From: Archangium sp.
GTDB taxonomy: Bacteria > Myxococcota > Myxococcia > Myxococcales > Myxococcaceae
Direction: 5' to 3'
Length of the DNA stretch: 16,763 bases
Assembly (NCBI GenBank): GCA_016793585.1
Contig: JAEUJR010000240.1
Location: forward strand, 1-16,763
This document shows positions 8,601 through 15,775 of this stretch, in pieces; position 1 is the first letter of the stretch, and every line of letters begins with the position of its first letter. The translations under genes were made by a program, and so were the position numbers. The notes under the pieces were generated by a model that saw only the letters and a program-made list of their open reading frames with translations, searched no databases and had not been told where the DNA came from.

Positions 8601-9105
8601 CACACTTGCAACACCCTTCCCTTACTTCGGCAACTCAGTGAATCAGGTGACCGTAGGTTCAAATGGTTGGATTGTTCCGGGCCTGATGGCGGTCACTACC
8701 AATGATCTCTATTCCAACAAGGCACTGCCTGCTGCAAGCCAGCCGATTCCGTCGATTGCGCCTTTCTGGGACGACCTTCGTGCGCTTCCCACATCCAGAG
8801 CGGGCTCAGGGGTGTTCGCCACAACAAACCCCAGAGTCACAATCATCGAATGGAAGGATGTGGAGGTTTTCGTAGCCGCGAACTCCCTCACTTTTCAGGT
8901 GAAGCTCTTCCCAAGTGGGGTGGTTGAGTTCCACTACGGGCAGTTGTCGGGAACTGCAGCGTCGACACTGGGTGTTGGGGCCACACGATGGATCGAGAAT
9001 CCTGACGGGACTGCAGCGCTGGCCATCAGCGTCAACGAGCCCACCGTTCAACCCAACACGGCCTTCCGCTTCACGCCCCGCCGCCTCCTGGGGACCACGC
9101 CATGA
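5635..9105 (+). CDS. Giant modular surface lipoprotein, paralog 1 (Ig5 / nidogen-like / LTD / nidogen-like)
   Basis: A 1,156-residue predicted lipoprotein of unknown ligand. The signal ends in SVAC (Cys17), a loose lipobox, followed by a Pro-rich tether. Five Ig-like beta modules of about 80 residues (roughly 31-112, 117-194, 196-320, 323-406, 409-494) repeat a pattern like 'SFTA-P-----G----L-W-T-GA--V-V'; the third carries a DAG-rich insert (257-281). Then come a nidogen-like module (about 540-727) with APFWDDLELG at 620-629, a lamin-tail domain (about 770-948) beginning DLIISEAM and ending GTPGAPNEEC, and a second nidogen-like module (about 959-1148) with APFWDDL at 1042-1048. Its only cysteines are 17, 926 and 948. 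The ATG at 5635 has GAGG six bases upstream and the signal peptide; the longer frame from 5524 is not used. Codons from residue 958 differ from the rest of the gene. The stop overlaps the next start (ATGA). Confidence 0.85.
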   Translation: MKLRLGVVLALVVSVACSTPEKPKPPPEPPAITSFTVDKQAIRRGEMVTFNFTVQRATSVELVDQSGATVMMNFDELAQTGSAKASPERTSFYVLRAQGEGGRDSAFVQVAVDEGLQSVFLVVVPQQIRPGQRVDLIWSAAGGRNVRLTAGAQMLSTMESGAVTDSPMKTTTYTLTGERTDGSQSTQSATVTVVPVVESFTATPPAAKPGDKITLTWKTAGAEQVVVEEATFGQLVSTSTDVAMGTADFIVPSFFADAGVVDAGVVDADAGTSDGGVTDAGSALPTVPIVRDGFPLRFTVTAKTITPAQQVQRSVDARVGQGPLIDVFEAPAFGTRGRPLRLSWRTTGAARVQLLANGLPVYSPLAGVNTTGSFQLGTFSAETTFTLAAFDFNGLQVSSTKTVKVVPPPRIVSFMAPMATATASMRITVTWTTADAAFVLLRLKNGPAFFREDGVNSVANGTTQFTVPIKSTYVFEAWNAAGDFVSEERTIDVGAPVAFTVSPELLARGELTTMTWDVGVIQPTDMPGLINPPPAVAMNPNAFDDLTMAPTARQLFFTNRDDGTATITLPNGFVFPFVTRQAKQLTVSTNGFVALGGRADALPTNADLSDVGYAGPPLLAPFWDDLELGVDGKVLWNVDEVTSPRRLTISWHKLKRVGVPGSELTFQVQLFETGKFIFTWKTLDGAGADGTDATIGAVDAVDAYQGLVSYNSSTSAELAVDTERVWFSGNLESAGQRQLRVRGPSVLGFVVETPTERIPVYGKARAFGPNDLIISEAMPAPLASIAQGQWVELNNPGPDDQDIAGLRLESTSGAMNPFVLPADTVVSSNGFFVLGQSSDSTLNGDAGVRLEWTSGSVPLATPDAVRLVLPTPLADGGTLVISRLAWGGTNSKLPDGGIAPDGGVEPGASVQTPEKVLVRSGQVFSCVRTKTFGPLAQIGTPGAPNEECFEYVLTEIPLAFEDISTLSPPLMLSPYGTWTNGDDEGIGSVTLATPFPYFGNSVNQVTVGSNGWIVPGLMAVTTNDLYSNKALPAASQPIPSIAPFWDDLRALPTSRAGSGVFATTNPRVTIIEWKDVEVFVAANSLTFQVKLFPSGVVEFHYGQLSGTAASTLGVGATRWIENPDGTAALAISVNEPTVQPNTAFRFTPRRLLGTTP
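6403..6477 (+). repeat. DAG/DGG-rich low-complexity linker in paralog 1
   Basis: Codes for residues 257-281, a run of Asp, Ala, Gly and Val built from DAGVV-type units. At DNA level two imperfect 15-bp units sit in tandem: GGAGTCGTCGACGCT (6409-6423) and GGAGTGGTCGACGCC (6424-6438). Linkers of this kind are frequent in myxobacterial exported proteins. The linker is absent from the equivalent module of the other two paralogs. Confidence 0.7.
8506..9030 (+). other. Compositionally atypical patch coding the last module of paralog 1
   Basis: Starting at codon 958 (rare CTA Leu), codon choice shifts to codons scarce in the rest of the gene, such as ACA, TCA, GCA, GGA and AAT. Sampled G+C is 33/60 at 8581-8640 and 32/60 at 8701-8760, against 46/60 at 8221-8280. 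The patch begins where the lamin-tail domain ends and fades near 9030, where host-like codons return before the stop. The frame is intact. Edges are approximate. This is consistent with replacement of one module by DNA of different origin. Confidence 0.65.
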
Positions 9106-12100
9106 ACGTTCGTCACCTCATCGCCTCGGCACTCGCGCTCACCGCGCTGACTGGCTGCCCCGTCGCGCCCCCACCCGACCCGCTGCCCGAGGCGCCCCGC
9201 ATCGTCTCGTTCACCGCCAGCCCCGCCACCGTTCTGCGTGGCGGCACCACGACGCTCAAGTGGGAGACCGCCAACGCGACGACCATCGAGGTCGTCGACT
9301 TGAACCGCGGCGCGATTCCCGGTGTGGCTGACCGCGCGACGGGTGACGTGCAGGTCGTCGTCACCCAGCCGACCGTCTTCGTGGTGTCGGCGAAGAACAG
9401 CCGCGGCGTTCGCGTCACGTCGATCGCCAGCGTGAACGTCGAGGGCGTACAGGCCGCCGCCATCGTCTTCACCGCCTACCCGCCCGTCGTGCGCCCCGGA
9501 GAGAAGGGCCTGCTCGTCTGGAACGCTCCCAACGCCCAGCAGGTGCAGATCGCGCCCATGGGTGGCCAACCCATCGATCTCAAGGGCCAGAAGACCTCGG
9601 GCAGCATCGAGGTCGACCCGACCGCGACCGAGACGACCTACGTGCTCACGGCCGACGGCGTGACGAGAAACGTCGTGCTCGTTCGCGGTCAGGGCATCAC
9701 CGAGTTCAAGAGCTCGCAGAGCCAGGTCAAAGAGGGCGACACCCTCGCGCTCTCGTGGAAGACGCAGAACGCCTCGAAGGTGCGCCTGAGCAGCCCGGGC
9801 CGCGGCGTGCTCAAAGAGACCACCGACGCCGCTGAGATGAGCATGGGCTCGGTGATGGATCAGCTCGGCGCGCAGATCGACGGTTCGGCCATCAACTACG
9901 TGCTCGAGGTCGAAGGTCGCGGGCCGGTGGAGTCGAAGGTCGTCACCGTCTACTTCGGCTCGGCGCCGCAGGTGCTGACCGTGACCGCGCCCGAGTTCGT
10001 CAAAGAGAACCTGCGCTTCACCGTGGCGTGGACCACCGTCGGCGCCGACCGCGGCGAGGTTCGCGCCGGTCAACAGATCGTCTACCGCACGCCCGATGGC
10101 ATCAGCGTGGCAATGGGCAGCGTCTCGATTCCCGCGCCGCCGACGGCCACTGACTTCACGCTCGCGGCCATCTCGACGCCCAGCGGCGCCACCGCGACGA
10201 AGAACTTCCGCGTCACCACCGTCACCGACGTCGGCACCCCGACGCTGACGGCCATGCCGACGACCATCGCGGCCGGTGGAGCACCCGTCACCCTGACGTG
10301 GACTGCCCCCGGCGCCGCGCGCACCCGCATCGTCGAGAACGACGAGACGACGGTCGGCGCGGTCGAAGGCCCCGGGGCCGCAGGTGGCACCATCACCGTG
10401 TACCCGAACCGCGCCAACAGCCGGTACGAACTGCGCGCCACCAACACGCTCGAGCCGCAGGTCACCGCCTCGGCCACCGTCACCGTCACCGGGCCCGCGA
10501 CGCTCGTCTCTGCTGATGGTGGCACCGTCTACCAGTCGCAGAACTCCGCGCAGCTCGCGTGGGCCGTGGGCGGCGCTGGCGCGAAGCTCATCGGGTTCGG
10601 CACCCCGTCGGCGACCGTCAAGGCGGCCTCGACCGGCTTCGTCGACATCTCGACGACCGGCACGAAGGTCGAGCTGCCGGCCAACGCCAACGACGCGGTC
10701 GTCAGCTTCACGCCCGTGAACTTCGAGACCTTCCTCGGAGGCCGTCGCGTCGAGAACACGGTCTGGGTGTCGACCAACGGCTTCCTCCAGTTCTCGAGCG
10801 CCGCCATCACCAACGCGCGCGCCACCGTCGCGACCATTCCCAACGCGGCGACCGCCACGGTGCCCGAAGACTTCGTCGCGCCGTTGTGGGCCGATCTCGA
10901 GCTGGGCCCCACCGGCAGCATCTGGTGGCAGGTCACCGGCACCGCGCCGCTCCGCGAGCTGGTCGTGCAATGGACTGACGTGCGCGTGCGGGGCCAGGCG
11001 GCGTCGCGGCTCACCTTCCAGGCGCGCATTCACCAGGCCGGTGCCGTGACGTTCGAATACCAGACCGTCACCACCACTGCGCCCGCCGCGCTCTCCATCG
11101 GCTACCAGGGCCCTCCGGGGCTTGGCTACGCGCACGCGTTTCAATCGACCGGCGCAGATGGCGGCACCAGCTCCGGTTTCCCCACGGCGGGCTCGGCCCT
11201 GTCGTTCGCGGGTGAAGCCACCTCGCCGGCGGTCGTCTCGACCCTCGCGGCGCCCGGTGCGGGGCTCGTCACCATCGGCACCGGAGGGCTACGCCTTGGG
11301 TACGATCAGATCGTCAAGCCCACCGACATCTTCGTGAGCGAGATCATGCACCGGCCGAACCCTGCCGTTCCGCAGGGCCAGTGGATCGAGCTCGCCAACT
11401 TCTCGAACGCGACCATCGACGTCGGCGGCTGGCAGGTGACCGGCGCTGACGGCGGTGTGCTCTCGACGCTGGCGTCGGGCAACACGATCGCCCCGCGTGG
11501 CTACCTCGTCGTCGGGCAGACGGCAGACCCGCTCCTCAACGACGGTCTGCCCTCGAACGTGGTGGGCACGGCCGGCTTCTCGCTGGTGCCGACGGGCTCC
11601 TCGGTCACCCTCTCGAACGCCCAGGGCTTCTCGAACCGCCTGGTCTACCCGGCCGGCACGCAGGGCATCTCGCTCACCGTCGACCAGGGCCCGTTCGTGC
11701 TGCGAGACGCCACGTCGACCACGCCCTTCTCGTCGGGCCTGTGCAGCTCGCGCCCGAGCCAGACCTTCGGCAACCTCTCGCCCAGCCAGCGCGGCACGCC
11801 GGGCGCCTCGGGCAACGGGTCGTGTATCGGCTACCTGATGTCGACGATTCCCGTGCGCTTCAAGGACATCTCGGGCACGGGCCGCGTGGTGCCGCTCTCG
11901 AGCCTCGACGACTCCGTCGGCACCATCGACGTGTCTGCAGCGCCCGTCACCGCCTTCGGCGTGTCGACCAACACCATCACCGCGTCGTCGAATGGGTGGA
12001 TGGTGCCGAAGTCGTACTCGGGTGACTCGAACCTCACCAACAAGGTCTCGCCCAACTCCACCGCGCCCGACGTCGGCGGCGTGATGGCGATCTTCTGGGA

Positions 12101-12452
12101 CGACCTGCGCTTCCTCTCGGCGCGAACGGGCTCGAACCTCTTCTCTCAGCGCATCGCCGCGAACGAAGACCCGAACGAGCCGCGCGCCCACTGGATCGTG
12201 CAGTGGAACAAAGTCGAGACGTACACCAACAACGACGAGATGAGCTTCGAGGTGAAGCTCTTCGACACCGGTGACATCGAGTACCACTACGCCGCGATGA
12301 CCAGCGGCTCCTCGTCGAACCGCGCCAACGGGAACTCAGCCACCGTGTGGCTCGAGGCGCCCGAGGCGGCCCCGGCGCGTGCGCTCGTCTCAAGCGTGAA
12401 CGTGCCTGCCATCACCTCGAACATGGCCCTTCGCTTCACCCGGATTCCGTGA
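9102..12452 (+). CDS. Giant modular surface lipoprotein, paralog 2 (Ig5 / nidogen-like / LTD / nidogen-like)
   Basis: A 1,116-residue lipoprotein and the most uniform of the three paralogs. The lipobox LTGC (Cys19) is canonical and is followed by a Pro-rich tether. Five Ig-like modules lie at about 33-114, 118-194, 198-284, 288-374 and 378-463. The first nidogen-like module (about 500-700) has the changed core APLWADLELG at 593-602. The lamin-tail domain (about 741-908) starts DIFVSEIMHRPNP, has GQWIELANF (759-767), and ends GTPGASGNGSC. The second nidogen-like module (about 918-1112) has IFWDDL at 997-1002. Cysteines are only 19, 881 and 908. The start codon overlaps the previous stop, so translation is probably coupled. 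Composition and the Ile codon rule are host-like to the end, which makes this gene the internal control for its neighbours. Function is unknown; the architecture suggests an extended surface fibre or adhesin. Confidence 0.86.
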   Translation: MNVRHLIASALALTALTGCPVAPPPDPLPEAPRIVSFTASPATVLRGGTTTLKWETANATTIEVVDLNRGAIPGVADRATGDVQVVVTQPTVFVVSAKNSRGVRVTSIASVNVEGVQAAAIVFTAYPPVVRPGEKGLLVWNAPNAQQVQIAPMGGQPIDLKGQKTSGSIEVDPTATETTYVLTADGVTRNVVLVRGQGITEFKSSQSQVKEGDTLALSWKTQNASKVRLSSPGRGVLKETTDAAEMSMGSVMDQLGAQIDGSAINYVLEVEGRGPVESKVVTVYFGSAPQVLTVTAPEFVKENLRFTVAWTTVGADRGEVRAGQQIVYRTPDGISVAMGSVSIPAPPTATDFTLAAISTPSGATATKNFRVTTVTDVGTPTLTAMPTTIAAGGAPVTLTWTAPGAARTRIVENDETTVGAVEGPGAAGGTITVYPNRANSRYELRATNTLEPQVTASATVTVTGPATLVSADGGTVYQSQNSAQLAWAVGGAGAKLIGFGTPSATVKAASTGFVDISTTGTKVELPANANDAVVSFTPVNFETFLGGRRVENTVWVSTNGFLQFSSAAITNARATVATIPNAATATVPEDFVAPLWADLELGPTGSIWWQVTGTAPLRELVVQWTDVRVRGQAASRLTFQARIHQAGAVTFEYQTVTTTAPAALSIGYQGPPGLGYAHAFQSTGADGGTSSGFPTAGSALSFAGEATSPAVVSTLAAPGAGLVTIGTGGLRLGYDQIVKPTDIFVSEIMHRPNPAVPQGQWIELANFSNATIDVGGWQVTGADGGVLSTLASGNTIAPRGYLVVGQTADPLLNDGLPSNVVGTAGFSLVPTGSSVTLSNAQGFSNRLVYPAGTQGISLTVDQGPFVLRDATSTTPFSSGLCSSRPSQTFGNLSPSQRGTPGASGNGSCIGYLMSTIPVRFKDISGTGRVVPLSSLDDSVGTIDVSAAPVTAFGVSTNTITASSNGWMVPKSYSGDSNLTNKVSPNSTAPDVGGVMAIFWDDLRFLSARTGSNLFSQRIAANEDPNEPRAHWIVQWNKVETYTNNDEMSFEVKLFDTGDIEYHYAAMTSGSSSNRANGNSATVWLEAPEAAPARALVSSVNVPAITSNMALRFTRIP

Positions 12453-12463
12453 GGACCACGTCA

Positions 12464-15400
12464 ATGACGACCCGCGCTACCAAGCTTCTCATCGTGTCGG
12501 CCGCGCTGTTCGCGCTCGCCTGCCCCGTTCGGCCGCAGGCGCCGCTGCCCGCGCCTCCGCCCGCCACCATCACCTCGTTCGCGATTCAGCCGGCCGTGCT
12601 GACCGCCCCCGGAGAAGTGGTGCTCGAGTGGGGAACCAGCAACGCCGCTGACGTCACCATCGAGCAGGTCGGCAAGGGCCCGCTCGACCTCGGCCAGAAC
12701 CGCGCCGAAGGCCGGCTGACCGTGGCCGTCGAGGGCGACACCGTGTTCCTCATGACGGCCCAGGGAGCCGGAGGCAGCGACAGCAAGGCGTCGTCGGTCA
12801 CGGTGCAGCGCCGCGCCCGCTCGGTGTTGTTCAGCGCCGTGCCTTCGACGGTCGAGGCCGGCGCTGCCACCACCCTGGTGTGGAACGCGCCAGGCGCGAA
12901 GGCCGTCACCCTCACCGAGCTCAACGGCGCCCGCATCGACATCGGCACGCAGCTCGAGTCGGGCTCGATTCGCGTCACACCGTCGAAGTCGACGACCTAT
13001 CAACTGACCGCCGACGCCGTGGTGAGCACGACCAGCGTCACCGTGGCCCCCACCATCGTCTCGTTCAGCGCAGGCAGCACCCTGCCGGGCGCCGGCGAGC
13101 CGGTGGCGTTGAGCTGGCGCACCGCCTCGGCCACGTCGATCACCCTGCGTCGCGTCGGCCTCGCCACGCCGCTGATGGTGCCCGCTGGCCAGGAGGCGAG
13201 CGGCTCCTTCACCGACACCGTGCCGACCGCGCTCCCCGCTGACGCGGTGCTGACCTACGTGCTCGAGGCGACCGACGGCACCACCACCACCTCGCGCGCC
13301 ATCGAGGTTCCAGTCGGAGGCGGCGTGCAGGTGACCTCGTTCAATGCCCCCGCTTACGCGCTGACGGGGAGCACCTTCACCATCACGTGGAGCACGCTCG
13401 GCGGCGAGTCGGCAGAGCTGATCGTCGACGGCCAGCGCGCCTACCTCGCGCAGAGCGCCGCCGAGGTCGCGAACGGCTCGTACACGCTGAGCGCGCCGAC
13501 GCAGAGCACGCGCGTCGACTTCATCGTGCGCAACCGCCGCGGCGCCGAGGCCCGAGAGAGCCGCACCATTCAGGGCGTCGGCCCCATCGCGTACAACTTC
13601 TTCCGGGCCGACAAGGCGTCGATCGCCGCGGCCGGAGAGCCCGTCACCCTCGAGTGGAGCGTCACCAACGCGCGCTCGGTGCGCATCACCAGCAACACGG
13701 GCGCGGGCTTCTACCGTCAGTTCACCGGCAACGTGGACTCGGGCTCGCTCGTGGTGCTGCCGAACTCCCGCCCGGGCCTCACCCGCATCACCTACCGCCT
13801 CGAGGCTGACAATGGCACGGGCGCCGCTCCTGTCGTGCGCACCGTCGACGTCGACGTCGGCGCCGGAGCGGCCTTCACCTTCTCGCGGCAGCTGCCCATT
13901 CGAGCCCCGACCACCGTCACCGGCACCACGCTGGGCGTGACGACGGCGGTCGTCGGCTTCAAGAACGTCGAGAAGAACCCCGCTGGCGAGGCCTTCGTCG
14001 ACATTCGCCGAACCGGTACGCCCGTGGCCTTCGCGGCCGCCGACAACGCCACCAACCTGCTGCTGCCGGTCGCCTTCGAGGCCACGCTCTTCGGGACTCG
14101 CTTCAGCCGCACCCGGCTCAACATCTCGCGCTTCGGCTGGTTCACCCTGTCGACGTCGAGCACCGCGGTGCCTGGCCGGCCCGACAACGACGCGCAGCTC
14201 GGCTCGGCGCTCGAGCCGCTGTCGATCGCGCCCTACTGGAACAACCTGATCACCGCGAGCAACCAGGTGCACTGGCAAGTCGACGGCGTCGCCGACGCCC
14301 GCCGCCTCATCGTGCAGTGGACGAACGTTCGCCCGACGAACGGGCCGATCGATGCTCGCCTGACCTTCCAGGCGCAGCTGTACTCCAACGGCAAGGTCGT
14401 CTTCGCGTACCGCGACTTCTTCAAGGTGCAGGGCCGCGGCACGGCAGGCGTGGTGAACAACTCCGAGACCGACGAGACCGGCCCGACGGCCGCGGTCGCC
14501 ACTGGTGACGTGTATCGGCTCTTCGGCAGCCAGCCGGTTCCTGCGCCGCTGCGCATCGAGAGCACCCCGTTCGCTGGCGGTGCCGTGATCGGCGGAGCAG
14601 AACTCGAAGCAGAGGGACAGGCGAGCTACCCCCCGGGTCAGTTTTTCGTTTCTGAGGTCAATCATCGCCCCCCGTCCAGCGTGACGTCAGGCGTCTGGAT
14701 TGAATTGGGCAGCAATAGCGATGCTGGCATCGACCTGGGTGGTTGGGATTTGGATTTCGGTGGGCTCGCCACCTTTCAGATTCCACCCGGCTCCGTCTTG
14801 CCAGCATTCGGGAAGCTCCTGATTGGACAGGCTGACGATCTCGGAGACCCGGATGGACCCGATGGTGGGCTGCTGCTTCAAGACGGCGGTATTGAGTCAC
14901 GCAGAGTTGCTGACGTTCGTATGCCTTCGACCTTTGTGCCGCCTGCAACCGACGCCATCGTTCGGATTGGCATTGCTGGCAACGAATACGCCCGTTTTCC
15001 GAGTGCCACCACCACCCTTCCCAACGGCCTTCAGGGCCAGTCCTACGCACTGGAGGACCAGCGGTCGCCCTGGGTCACCTACGCGAGCGCGACGACGCGG
15101 TTTATCTGCGCAAGCGTCCGGCCAGCCTACGGGACGCGAGGCCAGCGAGGCAGCCCCGGCATAGCCAATCAGTCATGCTTCCCATATGAGGCGCCAATCG
15201 CAAGCAGCAGGCAGTTCCAGTCTCTTGCAGGCAGTGGAACTCGATTGAACTTTGTTGATGGCACGACGCCAGATGACGACGAGGGCATCGCTGTCATCCA
15301 ACTGGCACGGCCGATCAAGCTCTTCGGCTCCGACATCACGGTGCTAACAATTGGCGCAAATGGGGCTGTGCTGCCTTACTTGGCAACGTCGGTTACTTTT

Positions 15401-15775
15401 TCTAACAAATCCACCCCGTCGAGCAGCGCCCCGATCTTCGTTGTTGCTCCGTTCTGGGACGACTTGGACGGCACGGCGAACCCGGGTGGAAATGCCTACT
15501 ATCGGCAGGACATGAATGGCGATGTGGTTATTTCCTGGGAGAACTGGGGGTTCTTCCTCGCAGCGGGCAGCATCAACGTCCAGCTCGTTCTCTTCGCGAA
15601 CGGAGACGTCGAATTCCGATACGGAACTTTGGGCGGAGGGGTGCGCGCGCAGGGTTCGAGCGCAACGACGTGGATCGATATCGGGCCCGCCGCCAGCACA
15701 ATCAACGTCAACTCGTCCAGTCCCGGCCTGGTTTCTGACTCGTCCTATTTCTTCCAGCTAGCGCTCAATCGCTGA
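12464..15775 (+). CDS. Giant modular surface lipoprotein, paralog 3 (hybrid composition)
   Basis: A 1,103-residue predicted lipoprotein. The signal ends in ALAC (Cys20) and a Pro-rich tether follows. Ig-like modules lie at about 36-115, 119-194, 197-283, 287-370 and 373-465. The first nidogen-like module (about 490-690) has APYWNNL at 589-595, where the Asp pair seen in paralog 1 is Asn-Asn. The lamin-tail domain (about 726-905) has FFVSEVNHRP at its start and GSPGIANQSC at its end. The second nidogen-like module (about 926-1100) has VAPFWDDLDG (994-1003). Cysteines are only 20, 882 and 905. The ATG at 12464 has GAGG (12451-12454, overlapping the previous stop) nine bases upstream; a longer open frame from 12347 would overlap paralog 2 and lacks a signal. 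From codon 726 (14639) composition and codon choice change sharply while homology to the paralogs continues, so the gene looks like a mosaic. Confidence 0.84.
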   Translation: MTTRATKLLIVSAALFALACPVRPQAPLPAPPPATITSFAIQPAVLTAPGEVVLEWGTSNAADVTIEQVGKGPLDLGQNRAEGRLTVAVEGDTVFLMTAQGAGGSDSKASSVTVQRRARSVLFSAVPSTVEAGAATTLVWNAPGAKAVTLTELNGARIDIGTQLESGSIRVTPSKSTTYQLTADAVVSTTSVTVAPTIVSFSAGSTLPGAGEPVALSWRTASATSITLRRVGLATPLMVPAGQEASGSFTDTVPTALPADAVLTYVLEATDGTTTTSRAIEVPVGGGVQVTSFNAPAYALTGSTFTITWSTLGGESAELIVDGQRAYLAQSAAEVANGSYTLSAPTQSTRVDFIVRNRRGAEARESRTIQGVGPIAYNFFRADKASIAAAGEPVTLEWSVTNARSVRITSNTGAGFYRQFTGNVDSGSLVVLPNSRPGLTRITYRLEADNGTGAAPVVRTVDVDVGAGAAFTFSRQLPIRAPTTVTGTTLGVTTAVVGFKNVEKNPAGEAFVDIRRTGTPVAFAAADNATNLLLPVAFEATLFGTRFSRTRLNISRFGWFTLSTSSTAVPGRPDNDAQLGSALEPLSIAPYWNNLITASNQVHWQVDGVADARRLIVQWTNVRPTNGPIDARLTFQAQLYSNGKVVFAYRDFFKVQGRGTAGVVNNSETDETGPTAAVATGDVYRLFGSQPVPAPLRIESTPFAGGAVIGGAELEAEGQASYPPGQFFVSEVNHRPPSSVTSGVWIELGSNSDAGIDLGGWDLDFGGLATFQIPPGSVLPAFGKLLIGQADDLGDPDGPDGGLLLQDGGIESRRVADVRMPSTFVPPATDAIVRIGIAGNEYARFPSATTTLPNGLQGQSYALEDQRSPWVTYASATTRFICASVRPAYGTRGQRGSPGIANQSCFPYEAPIASSRQFQSLAGSGTRLNFVDGTTPDDDEGIAVIQLARPIKLFGSDITVLTIGANGAVLPYLATSVTFSNKSTPSSSAPIFVVAPFWDDLDGTANPGGNAYYRQDMNGDVVISWENWGFFLAAGSINVQLVLFANGDVEFRYGTLGGGVRAQGSSATTWIDIGPAASTINVNSSSPGLVSDSSYFFQLALNR

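Noticed and set aside
9048..11144. Minus-strand open frame of 698 codons opposite paralog 2
   Set aside because: Third-position G+C bias of the plus-strand gene keeps the antisense frame open. The translation is a low-complexity Arg/Gly/Asp/Val mix without any recognisable domain or signal.
12347..12463. Upstream extension of paralog 3 to position 12347
   Set aside because: It would overlap paralog 2 by about 100 bases. The ATG at 12464 with GAGG nine bases upstream restores a lipoprotein signal like those of the paralogs.
12461..14665. Minus-strand open frame of 734 codons opposite paralog 3
   Set aside because: Same antisense shadow. It begins only where the host-like DNA starts, which supports the composition break but not a gene.
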